This document shows positions 9,235 through 15,843 of a DNA stretch of 64,000 nucleotides, piece after piece. The translations under genes were made by a program, and so were the position numbers. Source of the DNA: JBGTFE01 sp049799955 (GTDB lineage: Bacteria; Acidobacteriota; Blastocatellia; Pyrinomonadales; Pyrinomonadaceae). Position 1 is the first letter of the stretch. Every line of letters starts with the position of its first letter. A model generated the notes under the pieces. That model did no database searches and was not told where the DNA came from. It saw only the letters and a list, made by a program, of their open reading frames with translations. The stretch covers positions 62,001-126,000 of the forward strand of contig JBARIW010000077.1 of NCBI GenBank assembly GCA_049799955.1, read 5' to 3'.

Positions 9235-9363
9235 TCAAACAGCCTTTTTATGAATGGCATTCATGCGGTCAGTGCAACATTTGTGCAACAAATTATCCAA
9301 AATAAATAAAACTCATCTGTTTGAGCCAAACTAAATTAATATTAAAAACTAATAAAATCAAAC

Positions 9364-9387
9364 ACTTACAAAGCTAAGCAAACTCAG
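9364..9387 (+). repeat. 24-bp direct repeat, copy 2 (possible integrase arm-type site)
   Basis: ACTTACAAAGCTAAGC and the following 8 nt form the second copy of the repeat at 9211-9234. It ends 16 nt before the tRNA-Phe remnant. Confidence 0.4.
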
Positions 9388-9403
9388 AAAATAAAAATCC
9401 GAA

Positions 9404-9450
9404 GACTGAAAATCCGCGTGTCGGCAGTTCAATTCTGTCTCAAGCCACCA
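9404..9450 (+). pseudogene. tRNA-Phe 3' fragment (probable attachment-site remnant)
   Basis: The 47-nt stretch reads as a tRNA from the anticodon loop to CCA. It has loop CTGAAAA (anticodon GAA), 3' stem TCCGC, variable loop GTGTC, T-stem GGCAG/CTGTC around TTCAATT, then acceptor strand TCAAGCC, A and CCA. The 5' anticodon strand should be GCGGA but reads GAAGA, and no D-arm or 5' acceptor strand lies upstream. It is therefore a truncated copy, as left when an integrative element recombines at a tRNA 3' end. Confidence 0.75.
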
Positions 9451-9759
9451 TTTTTCAATAACTTAGAGTCATCATAACTGATGGCTCTTTGCATTTAGGA
9501 CACTTTCAAGGACACTTTCAACTTCAATACTTCCAAAATGGGGATTTTCCAATTGTGTTTTTATTACTCCCTTACATCATATACCTTTCATATATTCTGT
9601 AAATGGCAGTTATCCACAGCTAAAAAAGAATAAAAATATTTTTGGAACAACTATTTGAGATATTCGCAACATCTTATTATCGAGTAGAGTATTCTGCGGT
9701 ATTTGATATTTTGACAACTGAATACAACGCAGAAAATATTTCTGTTTTAGGAATGATTT

Positions 9760-9948
9760 ATGAACGGACGAAGATACCGTATTATCATGCTAATCATCGG
9801 TTTAGCGTGTTTGGCTTCTAATCTTTTCGGAAATTACATTAACTATTCAAACAGACAACAAACAATTACTACTTCTTGCTCCTACAACAAAAACAATACT
9901 GAAGAAGTAGAAAAGACGAACGCGGACAATAATAACGCGACAAAATAG
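9760..9948 (+). CDS. Small hypothetical protein with one hydrophobic segment
   Basis: This 62-residue ORF has an AGGA sequence about 8 nt before the ATG and a possible TTGACA promoter at 9711. The N-terminus is basic (NGRRYR), followed by a hydrophobic stretch at residues 8-24 (IIMLIIGLACLASNLFG). The tail is polar and rich in Asn/Thr. It could be a small membrane or secreted peptide. No family is recognised. The hammerhead-like structure lies 33 nt after its stop, so that would sit in its 3' UTR. Confidence 0.45.
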   Translation: MNGRRYRIIMLIIGLACLASNLFGNYINYSNRQQTITTSCSYNKNNTEEVEKTNADNNNATK

Positions 9949-9981
9949 ATTCCTAATAATTAAATAAAGACATCTCTCCTA

Positions 9982-10041
9982 TGTTTTTTTCCGGGGTTCC
10001 CCCGCTGATGAGTGCCGTGTGATTCGGACGAAAAAAAGACA
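9982..10041 (+). ncRNA. Type III hammerhead ribozyme candidate
   Basis: All parts of the hammerhead fold are present in order. Stem III 5' strand is 9982-9990 (TGTTTTTTT), with cleavage-site residue C9991 preceded by U. Stem I is a 5-bp hairpin CGGGG/CCCCG at 9992-10004. The core CTGATGA is at 10005-10011. Stem II is 10012-10029 with G-C closing pair, one bulged G, CCG/CGG and loop TGTGATT. GAAA is at 10030-10033, and stem III 3' strand is 10033-10041 (9 bp with one G-U). Every invariant core base is correct. A terminator follows at once. Activity is untested. Confidence 0.75.
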
Positions 10042-10047
10042 AAAAAT

Positions 10048-10070
10048 AGCACATTTGGTTGTGCTTTTTT
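10048..10070 (+). terminator. Intrinsic terminator after the hammerhead
   Basis: Stem AGCACA/TGTGCT (6 bp) with loop TTTGGT is followed by six T residues. It begins 6 nt after the last ribozyme pair and would end the transcript carrying the ORF at 9760-9948. Confidence 0.75.
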
Positions 10071-10206
10071 CATTTTAAATTGAGATTTCTTTGCTAATCT
10101 TTGAATTATTAACATAAATCTATGCCACACTCACGACAAGTGCAGCAGTTGTTAGACCAATAGAATGAACAAATGAACATTGAAGATTATGGGTAACTGA
10201 GGAACT

Positions 10207-10228
10207 ACCGCTTTCGAGCGGTTTTCTT
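10207..10228 (+). terminator. Short intrinsic terminator
   Basis: Stem ACCGC/GCGGT around TTTCGA is followed by TTTC. It ends a stretch (10081-10206) holding only very short reading frames, for example 13 codons from the ATG near 10122, so an unrecognised small RNA is possible upstream. Confidence 0.55.
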
Positions 10229-10364
10229 ATTTAAAAGCCAAATTTATATTGCAAAAATAATTTATCAGACCTGCAAATTTTACTTGAAATATATACTGAC
10301 TTGTGATAAGAAATATTATTGGAATCCATAAAGATTCTTAATACTGATTTTTGAGGTGAAATTT

Positions 10365-10565
10365 ATGCCAGATGATAAACGTGGTGATGAGTTAACTGAT
10401 TATCACAATGACGGACAGAGCGACTACAACGACGGTAAATATGAACCGCCGCATACTATCGGTATACTAGATACACTTGTTTACTCAAGCAATGACATTG
10501 AGACATGGTCTGAAGATAATAAAGCCTACGACTCAGGTTATAGCAATGCTAGAGATAACAAGTAA
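10365..10565 (+). CDS. Small acidic hypothetical protein
   Basis: 66 residues from the ATG at 10365, which has GAGGTG 8 nt upstream; an in-frame start at 10356 overlaps that site. The protein is hydrophilic, rich in Asp, Tyr and Asn, with NDGQSDYNDGKYEPPH in the middle and DSGYSNARDNK at the end. No signal or membrane segment is seen. A strong terminator follows. Family not recognised. Confidence 0.5.
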   Translation: MPDDKRGDELTDYHNDGQSDYNDGKYEPPHTIGILDTLVYSSNDIETWSEDNKAYDSGYSNARDNK

Positions 10566-10587
10566 ACATTAGTTATTAAACAAATCC

Positions 10588-10614
10588 ACGGCATACTTCG
10601 GTGTGCCGTTTTTA
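10588..10614 (+). terminator. Strong intrinsic terminator with UUCG loop
   Basis: Stem ACGGCATAC/GTGTGCCGT (9 bp, one T-G pair) closes a cUUCGg tetraloop and is followed by TTTTTATTTT. It terminates the small gene at 10365-10565. Confidence 0.85.
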
Positions 10615-10916
10615 TTTTGGTCGTATCTTAAGAATCTGCTAAAATCGTCAGCGAAGTTATCCACATATCAAATTGGGATTCTTACAACGAGTAAAAAAGA
10701 AAATAAGCAAACTATAAAGGAAGAGGGAAATGTTTCAGCCCCTTTTACGGGCTTATTAAAATCCTCGCTTTCCGTTTCTTCGACAATTTCATCAAAGATA
10801 GACTTAGCTACTCAGTTTGGCTTTCAAAATAACCAGTAAATAAAGCTGATTTCTGAATCAGGATTTTCCTGACAAAAATTAATATCAACATTTATTCAAT
10901 TAATTTCAGAAAAAGG
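10615..10916. other. Gene-poor stretch before the RiPP promoter
   Basis: About 300 bp. A 78-codon frame at 10603-10839 starts inside the preceding terminator and has no ribosome-binding site, so it is not called, though its C-terminal half could be a gene remnant. A second TTATCCACA 9-mer (DnaA-box consensus) is at 10657-10665. Nothing else is recognised. Confidence 0.4.
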
Positions 10917-10946
10917 TTGACAAATGAAAAAGGATATCTGTATGCT
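10917..10946 (+). promoter_or_regulatory. Sigma-70-type promoter of the precursor-peptide arm
   Basis: TTGACA at 10917-10922 and TATGCT at 10941-10946 are separated by 18 nt. The same hexamers with the same spacing occur upstream of the left-going arm (25329-25358, minus strand), both preceded by AAAAAGG. Duplication of the whole unit makes the promoter call stronger than the motifs alone. Confidence 0.75.
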
Positions 10947-10952
10947 AGTTTT

Positions 10953-11137
10953 TACAACTATGTAGAGGAAGATGCTCCTGCTTTCAAGCTCCCGAAGTTG
11001 TTAAAATTCCCAAAGGATTTGCAACACATTGCTTCCAAGCTCCTGCGCACTATCTCTTGCATAATTGCACGCGTATTTGGCTGTGCAGTTAATCGTAATT
11101 GCACCACCCTATACAATCCAAGCGAAATTCTTTTCGC
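10953..11137 (+). promoter_or_regulatory. Structured 5' leader, copy 1 (riboswitch-like)
   Basis: The untranslated stretch between promoter and precursor gene is about 90% identical to the minus strand of 25139-25322. It can form GTGCAGTTA/TAATTGCAC (11083-11104) and GCGAAA/TTTCGC (11122-11137). In both, copies 1 and 2 differ only in loop bases. An upstream GCAC (about 11067) could pair with GTGC at 11083, competing with the first hairpin. A further AAAT-CC/GGATTT stem lies near 11005-11020. No reading frame stays open in both copies. It may be a regulatory leader; ligand unknown. Confidence 0.65.
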
Positions 11138-11170
11138 ACAAAAAAAAAAATAACTAGGAGATAAGTGAAA

Positions 11171-11383
11171 ATGAAAAATGAAAGAAACGAATTGTTGGAC
11201 ATCGATTTAAGTGATCTGGCAATTGAAGATGTTGCATTGTTTTTAGAAGAAGGCAGCCGTGGTTTATCCGATTTCGGTGCGTCTTGCGGAACAACAACTT
11301 GTGGTACCGGCTGTGGAACAAATTCTTGTACTACACCTGCCCCGGGACCAATCATCATTATCCGTGAAGTCATAGCTGAATAA
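11171..11383 (+). CDS. Azole/thiopeptide-like RiPP precursor peptide
   Basis: 70 residues from the ATG at 11171, 10 nt after AGGAG; a GTG at 11165 is a weaker alternative. The acidic leader (DIDLSDLAIEDVALFLEE) ends in FGAS, like thiopeptide leaders. The core SCGTTTCGTGCGTNSCTT (residues 38-55) is almost only Cys, Gly, Ser and Thr. A C-terminal tail of 15 residues (PAPGPIIIIREVIAE) follows, unusual for thiopeptides. YcaO, SagB-like, LanB-like and ABC genes surround it. Substrate role is inferred from composition and context. Confidence 0.88.
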   Translation: MKNERNELLDIDLSDLAIEDVALFLEEGSRGLSDFGASCGTTTCGTGCGTNSCTTPAPGPIIIIREVIAE

Positions 11384-11406
11384 TTTATTCAGCTATAACT
11401 TTTTTC

Positions 11407-11476
11407 CAGGCGGATATCTTTTTTGTTTGGTGATACCATGGTTGCACAAACTAAAAAAATATCCGCCTGCGTTTTT
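11407..11476 (+). terminator. Terminator/attenuator between precursor and ABC exporter
   Basis: CAGGCGGATAT (11407-11417) pairs with ATATCCGCCTG (11459-11469). The stem can continue through T-run/A-run pairing and an inner GTTTG/CAAAC, and is followed by GCGTTTTTT. It lies 23 nt after the precursor stop. Partial read-through would give much more precursor mRNA than exporter/enzyme mRNA. Confidence 0.75.
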
Positions 11477-11698
11477 TAAAAGCAGCTTGTCTTTATGACA
11501 AATCTTATTCGCTGTTATAAATATTCGATTTGTAGAAATTTGAAAAGGTTCTCCAAAGCGCCGCATTTAACATTTGTATTTCATATCGTCAGTGGTTTTC
11601 ATCAATTATTTGACCGTTGTATAATTATCAACATTAGCTGAAACAAATTACGCATAGCTTTAGATTACGCATTAATAGAAACAAGTTAATCCAAAAAT
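11477..11698 (+). promoter_or_regulatory. Region upstream of the ABC exporter with a possible second promoter
   Basis: A perfect TATAAT lies at 11620-11625, with only a weak TTTTCA-like -35 about 18 nt before it. A promoter here would allow exporter and modification genes to be expressed beyond the terminator. No ORF is seen. Confidence 0.35.
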
Positions 11699-13633
11699 AT
11701 GAGCTGGGTAAAAAACAACGATTGGCTAAAGTCCGACCAACAAAAAATAGATTGGAAACAGATTAAATTGTTTCTAAAATATTATAGACCTTATATCGGC
11801 TGGCTGGCGTTGATTCTGACTCTGGGCATGTTGAGTGCTCTGGTAATGGTTTTCATTCCGAAAATCTTCCTTTCAATGCAGTCGGCTTTTAACGTTAAGG
11901 ATACGTCGGCATTTGTATGGGCTTTGGCGGCTTACGGCGGTTTAATCGTTTTTCAATCGTTAGCAATGTTTGCCGGAAGAGTGGTGCGGGTTTATCTCTC
12001 CACCGACTTAAACAGGAAATTAATCATTAACTATTATTCCAAGCTTTTGAGCGTCGGAATCGAAGATTTTCTGCTTTTTCAACAAAACACGAATCTCTTT
12101 CAGCGTGTGATAGATGCAACGAATATCACCGGGCAGTTTTCCGACATCTGGCTTGGCGGAGTTCAGCAAATTATAATCACGGTTATTACCGCCGTCATTA
12201 TCTTTCAGGTTTCACCGACTGTTTTTCTGGTTCTTCTTGCAAGTACAGCTATTCTTTCGATTACGGTTTTTTACACGGCAGATTTGGTTCGCCGTCGAAG
12301 AGCCGCAGTTTTGGCGGCAAATTATCCGCTCGTCGGAAAACTTCTTGAAGTTTTGGGAGCTATCTCAATCATTAAAGTTCTTTCCGGCTCGTTACAGATA
12401 ACCAATGATGTCAGGCTTCTTATCGAAGGAAGGCAAAATGCGGAAAGAAAAGAGGCGACGGTCGATTCTTTGAGTCAATCTCTGATTTCATTCCTGACGA
12501 CAATTTCTTCACTAACCTGTGTTTCAGTCGCCTTTTCCTTAGTGTTGACAGGCAATTTGAGTATCGCCGAAGCCTTTGCCTTATATATTCTGTCGGGATG
12601 GTATCTCAATTCGATGAGCGACGTGGCGCGTTCCTACCATTCGCTTGCTTCCATTTCAATTAATATCAGAAATTATCATGAGGTTTTGGAAATTCCGAAC
12701 GAAAAGCTGAAACAGGAATTATTAACTCCTGAAATTGATGTCCGGCGCGATACCGTCCGGGAAATCGCACCGGCGGTTTCCGCAAAGCAGGTAAAAGCGG
12801 CGAAAACACAAAAAGTTTTTGAGCCGGTCGGAGTAGGCGAAAGCGTTAGTTCTTTACCCGTTTTGAAAAATGGCAACGGAAACCTTTCCAAAAAAGATTC
12901 GCCGGTAATTATTTTCGATAACGTAACTTTTGCATATCGAGGCGGACCGCCCGTCGTTCAAGACCTGAGCTTCGAAATTCATAAAAACGAGCAAACCTGT
13001 CTAATCGGAAAAAGCGGAGCCGGAAAATCAACCATAATAAACCTGATGCTCGGTTTATTGACTCCTCAGAAAGGAAAAATAATTGTCGATTCAGAAGATT
13101 TATTCGATTGCGAAGATTTAAATGCTCACCGCAAAAAATTCGGAGTCGTTTCGCAGGTCGATGTCCTTTTCGAAATGTCCATCAGGGAAAATCTTTTATT
13201 CGGATTAAACAAACATTCAATTTCCGACGAAGAAATGCTGGAAACTTTAGAGATGGTTAATCTAAAGGAAAAAGTGGTTTCGCTTGAGAAAGGATTGGAT
13301 TCGATTTATTACGAAAGTCTCTTTTCAGGCGGACAGAAACAGCGTTTTACCATCGCGCGCGCGCTTATTCGCAAGCCGAAATTCGTGTTGATGGACGAAC
13401 CCACATCGGCGCTGGATTTTGAAAACGAGAAAAAAATACTCAGTGCTTTGTCAAATTTAACCGACGAGAGAACTACCGTTACGGTCGCGCATCGTTTAAG
13501 CACGATTAAATCGGCGGATAAAGTTCTGGTGCTGCAAAAAGGAGCTATCAGCTCAGCAGGACGGCACGAAGAACTTTTTGAAACGAATGAATATTATCGT
13601 TCATTGTGTGATTACAATAGTTTTATCGTTTAG
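11699..13633 (+). CDS. ABC exporter (fused membrane and ATPase domains)
   Basis: This 644-residue half-transporter has about six membrane helices in residues 35-320, then a polar linker of roughly 60 residues (375-400 region) and a complete ATPase. Walker A is GKSGAGKST near 437, the signature SGGQ near 543, Walker B VLMDEP near 565, and the H-loop AHR follows. There is no N-terminal C39 peptidase domain, so leader removal must be done elsewhere. Next to the precursor it probably exports the mature peptide and may confer self-protection. It presumably acts as a homodimer. Confidence 0.9.
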   Translation: MSWVKNNDWLKSDQQKIDWKQIKLFLKYYRPYIGWLALILTLGMLSALVMVFIPKIFLSMQSAFNVKDTSAFVWALAAYGGLIVFQSLAMFAGRVVRVYLSTDLNRKLIINYYSKLLSVGIEDFLLFQQNTNLFQRVIDATNITGQFSDIWLGGVQQIIITVITAVIIFQVSPTVFLVLLASTAILSITVFYTADLVRRRRAAVLAANYPLVGKLLEVLGAISIIKVLSGSLQITNDVRLLIEGRQNAERKEATVDSLSQSLISFLTTISSLTCVSVAFSLVLTGNLSIAEAFALYILSGWYLNSMSDVARSYHSLASISINIRNYHEVLEIPNEKLKQELLTPEIDVRRDTVREIAPAVSAKQVKAAKTQKVFEPVGVGESVSSLPVLKNGNGNLSKKDSPVIIFDNVTFAYRGGPPVVQDLSFEIHKNEQTCLIGKSGAGKSTIINLMLGLLTPQKGKIIVDSEDLFDCEDLNAHRKKFGVVSQVDVLFEMSIRENLLFGLNKHSISDEEMLETLEMVNLKEKVVSLEKGLDSIYYESLFSGGQKQRFTIARALIRKPKFVLMDEPTSALDFENEKKILSALSNLTDERTTVTVAHRLSTIKSADKVLVLQKGAISSAGRHEELFETNEYYRSLCDYNSFIV

Positions 13634-13671
13634 AGATTTTACGCGGAAAAGCAAAGATTTGACGCTCTGAG

Positions 13672-14730
13672 ATGGAAAACTCCAAACTGCTACAACTGTC
13701 TAATTATGTAATTTTAAGAAATAGCGAGGATTGCATGATGCTTGAGCAGCCGGTTAGCGGATTTAGCGTTCCGATTAGAAAACCGGCAATTCTGCAACTG
13801 CTTTTTAATTTTATTAAACCGGCAAATCCTGCCGAATATTTAAATAAACAAAATCCGTCAATACAATTCGAGCTTAATAAACTAATAACTTTTTTACGGG
13901 AAAAAAGCGTTTTGGTCGAACCGCAAAATAATGATTCGGCGAACCTTAAACCATTAGATTTTTGGCAATTTCACGATTTATATTTTCACACGCAGAGCCG
14001 CCGGGGCTCGAATCTTAATAAACTCGGCGCGACTTATCGCTTTGGCGAGGACGGAAATACGGAAGGTCATCTGCGGCGGAAAACGTGGAAGGGGAAGAAA
14101 ATCGATTTACCGGAAAATCCGCTAAACGTCGAAAATACAGAGCCGGTTACTCTGTCGGAAGCTCTGGAAAAAAGAACGACTTCCTATCGGACTTCCGCAT
14201 TGAATTTAGATGTTTTAAGCGCCTTTTTAGGCAAATCGTTACGCGTTAAGAAAACCGAAAAGGATAATTTCAATCATTCTTACGTTAAAAAATTTTATCC
14301 GAGCGGCGGCTCTCTCCATTCAATCGAAACGTATCTGGCAATTTATAATTGCAGCGGTTTAGCAAACGGTTTTTATTATTACGATGCTTCCGAACATTCG
14401 CTCGTTGAGATTCCGAATAAGGAAAAGCTTCTCGATTCAGTTCTCGAAAATGCTCAATCGGCAATGGGAAGAAACGATTTGCCGGCGGCGGTTGTCGTCT
14501 TCAGTTCGAGATTTGAAAGAGTTTTCTGGAAATACGAATCTCTCGGATACCGTTTGATTTTGCTGGAGCTCGGCACGATTTTTCAAACCTTATACCTTTT
14601 AGCCGCCGGATTGAATTTATCGGTTTGCGCATTAGGCAGCGGAAATTCGACTGAATTTTCGGAAAATTTAAATCTCGATTACTTTGAGGAAACCAGTATC
14701 GGAGAATTTGTGATAAACGGCATTTTGTAA
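13672..14730 (+). CDS. SagB-type FMN-dependent azoline dehydrogenase
   Basis: 352 residues. The C-terminal two thirds match the SagB/nitroreductase fold: SLSEALEKRTTSYRTS-like start of the domain, PSGGSLHSIETYL near 210, a WKYESLGYRLILLELG segment, and a final Glu-rich stretch ending GEFVINGIL. These enzymes oxidise thiazolines/oxazolines to azoles with FMN. The N-terminal about 100 residues are less conserved and may contact the peptide. It lies 38 nt after the ABC gene. Confidence 0.87.
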   Translation: MENSKLLQLSNYVILRNSEDCMMLEQPVSGFSVPIRKPAILQLLFNFIKPANPAEYLNKQNPSIQFELNKLITFLREKSVLVEPQNNDSANLKPLDFWQFHDLYFHTQSRRGSNLNKLGATYRFGEDGNTEGHLRRKTWKGKKIDLPENPLNVENTEPVTLSEALEKRTTSYRTSALNLDVLSAFLGKSLRVKKTEKDNFNHSYVKKFYPSGGSLHSIETYLAIYNCSGLANGFYYYDASEHSLVEIPNKEKLLDSVLENAQSAMGRNDLPAAVVVFSSRFERVFWKYESLGYRLILLELGTIFQTLYLLAAGLNLSVCALGSGNSTEFSENLNLDYFEETSIGEFVINGIL

Positions 14731-14750
14731 GAATTTGAAGGGAGAGTCAA

Positions 14751-15680
14751 TTGAACGTAAAAGCACTTATTGAACTACATCAGCAGTATCTGGATGTCCC
14801 GCAAAGTCTTCCTGAAAATTTGGGGGATGGTTACTTGTGTCAAAACAACCTCTTATACCGAAATGTCAGAAAGCAGGGAATTTCCTGCGGAACGACTTTC
14901 TGTATCGGGGGAAATCTACGCTGGCACGATTATATGGTTTTCCCTCTGGTAAGTTTTCAGGAATTGCTTGAAAATAAGGAAATTCCATACATCGACAACT
15001 ACAATGTTCTTTTGCGTTTATCCCAAAAACATCCGAAATTGACGCTGCCTGAAAAATTTATTCGAGATGCTTTTAAGAGAAATTACCTGATTCACGAAAC
15101 GTGCCATTTAATTGCCGACGATTTTTTGCCGAAACAGACAAAAAATAAAACTTCAAAATCCGCAAAACTTTTGAATAGCCTGCTCGGAGAAGCCCTCGCC
15201 AATTCGGTCGAATTAATTTCCTCCGCGATAGCTGATACGAATGCACACATTCTCTTATATGCGCTTAATTCATACGTTGCGTATTCTCCGCTTGGAAAGA
15301 ATTTACTGCAAAAAGCAATGGATGAAGTCGGAATGCCCGATTTTTTGAAGCTCGCTTTTGCAAGTTACTTTTTCAATAATCTTCTCGGATATGAACATTC
15401 AAAGGCTAACGTCGAAAAAATTCTGGCTGAATTCAGTCCGTACCTTAACCTTGAAATTAAAAATGGAAATCAAGGAGTTGTTTTCGATGCGGTGTTTAGA
15501 TGCTGTGTGCTGAATACGCGTTTTCGGGATGAAACATCGGTTGTTTATTTTTCTTCATTCGGGTTGGGAGATAAATATAAAAACCTGTCCTCGGAGAAAG
15601 TTTTCAGCGACCGGAAGGCTGTCGAGAATATTGCCCGCGCGTCGATTCAGTTGTGCGACCTTGTTTTGGAGGAAAGTTAG
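14751..15680 (+). CDS. HEXXH-motif putative zinc metallopeptidase in the RiPP operon
   Basis: 309 residues from a TTG start with GGGAG 7 nt upstream. Residues 115-119 are HETCH in a hydrophobic context (YLIHETCHLIADD). About 28 residues later LGEALANS supplies a Glu (147), the HEXXH...E pattern of gluzincins. No signal peptide. The family is not recognised beyond this. Lying between the dehydrogenase and the glycosyltransferase, it is a candidate for cutting the leader or the C-terminal tail of the precursor. A degenerate, non-catalytic fold cannot be excluded. Confidence 0.6.
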   Translation: MNVKALIELHQQYLDVPQSLPENLGDGYLCQNNLLYRNVRKQGISCGTTFCIGGNLRWHDYMVFPLVSFQELLENKEIPYIDNYNVLLRLSQKHPKLTLPEKFIRDAFKRNYLIHETCHLIADDFLPKQTKNKTSKSAKLLNSLLGEALANSVELISSAIADTNAHILLYALNSYVAYSPLGKNLLQKAMDEVGMPDFLKLAFASYFFNNLLGYEHSKANVEKILAEFSPYLNLEIKNGNQGVVFDAVFRCCVLNTRFRDETSVVYFSSFGLGDKYKNLSSEKVFSDRKAVENIARASIQLCDLVLEES

Positions 15681-15706
15681 TTTTTTGCGAAAAATTGAGG
15701 CGGATT

Positions 15707-15776
15707 AGGTGAGAAATAAGAGGTGAGAACTGAGAACTAAAACAACATTCTCACTTCTCATTTCTCACCACTCACT
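15707..15776 (+). repeat. Heptamer repeat palindrome 1
   Basis: Degenerate 7-mers (AGGTGAG, AAATAAG, AGGTGAG, AACTGAG) are followed after a short spacer by complementary 7-mers (TTCTCAC, TTCTCAT, TTCTCAC, CACTCAC). It forms a long imperfect hairpin in the gap after 15680. Three similar arrays with other 7-mers occur at 39.6, 40.3 and 41.5 kb. Confidence 0.7.
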
Positions 15777-15843
15777 TTTGCGCCGCAGATTTCCGCCTTT
15801 TATATTTTTTTATCCAATTTTTTTTCCTCAATTAAAAAATAAT

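Larger units (their letters stand above)
8952..9759. other. AT-rich gene-poor stretch after the CRISPR array
   Basis: About 800 bp without a convincing ORF. It holds the tRNA-Phe remnant (9404-9450), two similar 24-bp direct repeats upstream of it, and a TTATCCACA DnaA-box-like 9-mer at 9610-9618. Near its end TTGACA at 9711-9716 with AAATAT 17 nt later may be the promoter of the next small ORF. The rest shows nothing recognisable. Confidence 0.6.

Noticed and set aside
9361..9450. A complete tRNA gene
   Set aside because: Only the 3' part is present; the 5' acceptor, D-arm and 5' anticodon strand cannot be found upstream.
10603..10839. 78-codon frame after the UUCG terminator
   Set aside because: It begins inside the terminator, has no ribosome-binding site and no recognised family; at most a relic.
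10917..11153. 78-codon plus-strand frame starting at the TTG of the -35 hexamer
   Set aside because: The homologous copy at 25139-25358 has a stop in the same frame, the start lies in the promoter, and stem-preserving variation favours RNA. The other shared frame (with CFQAP twice) has no start codon in either copy.
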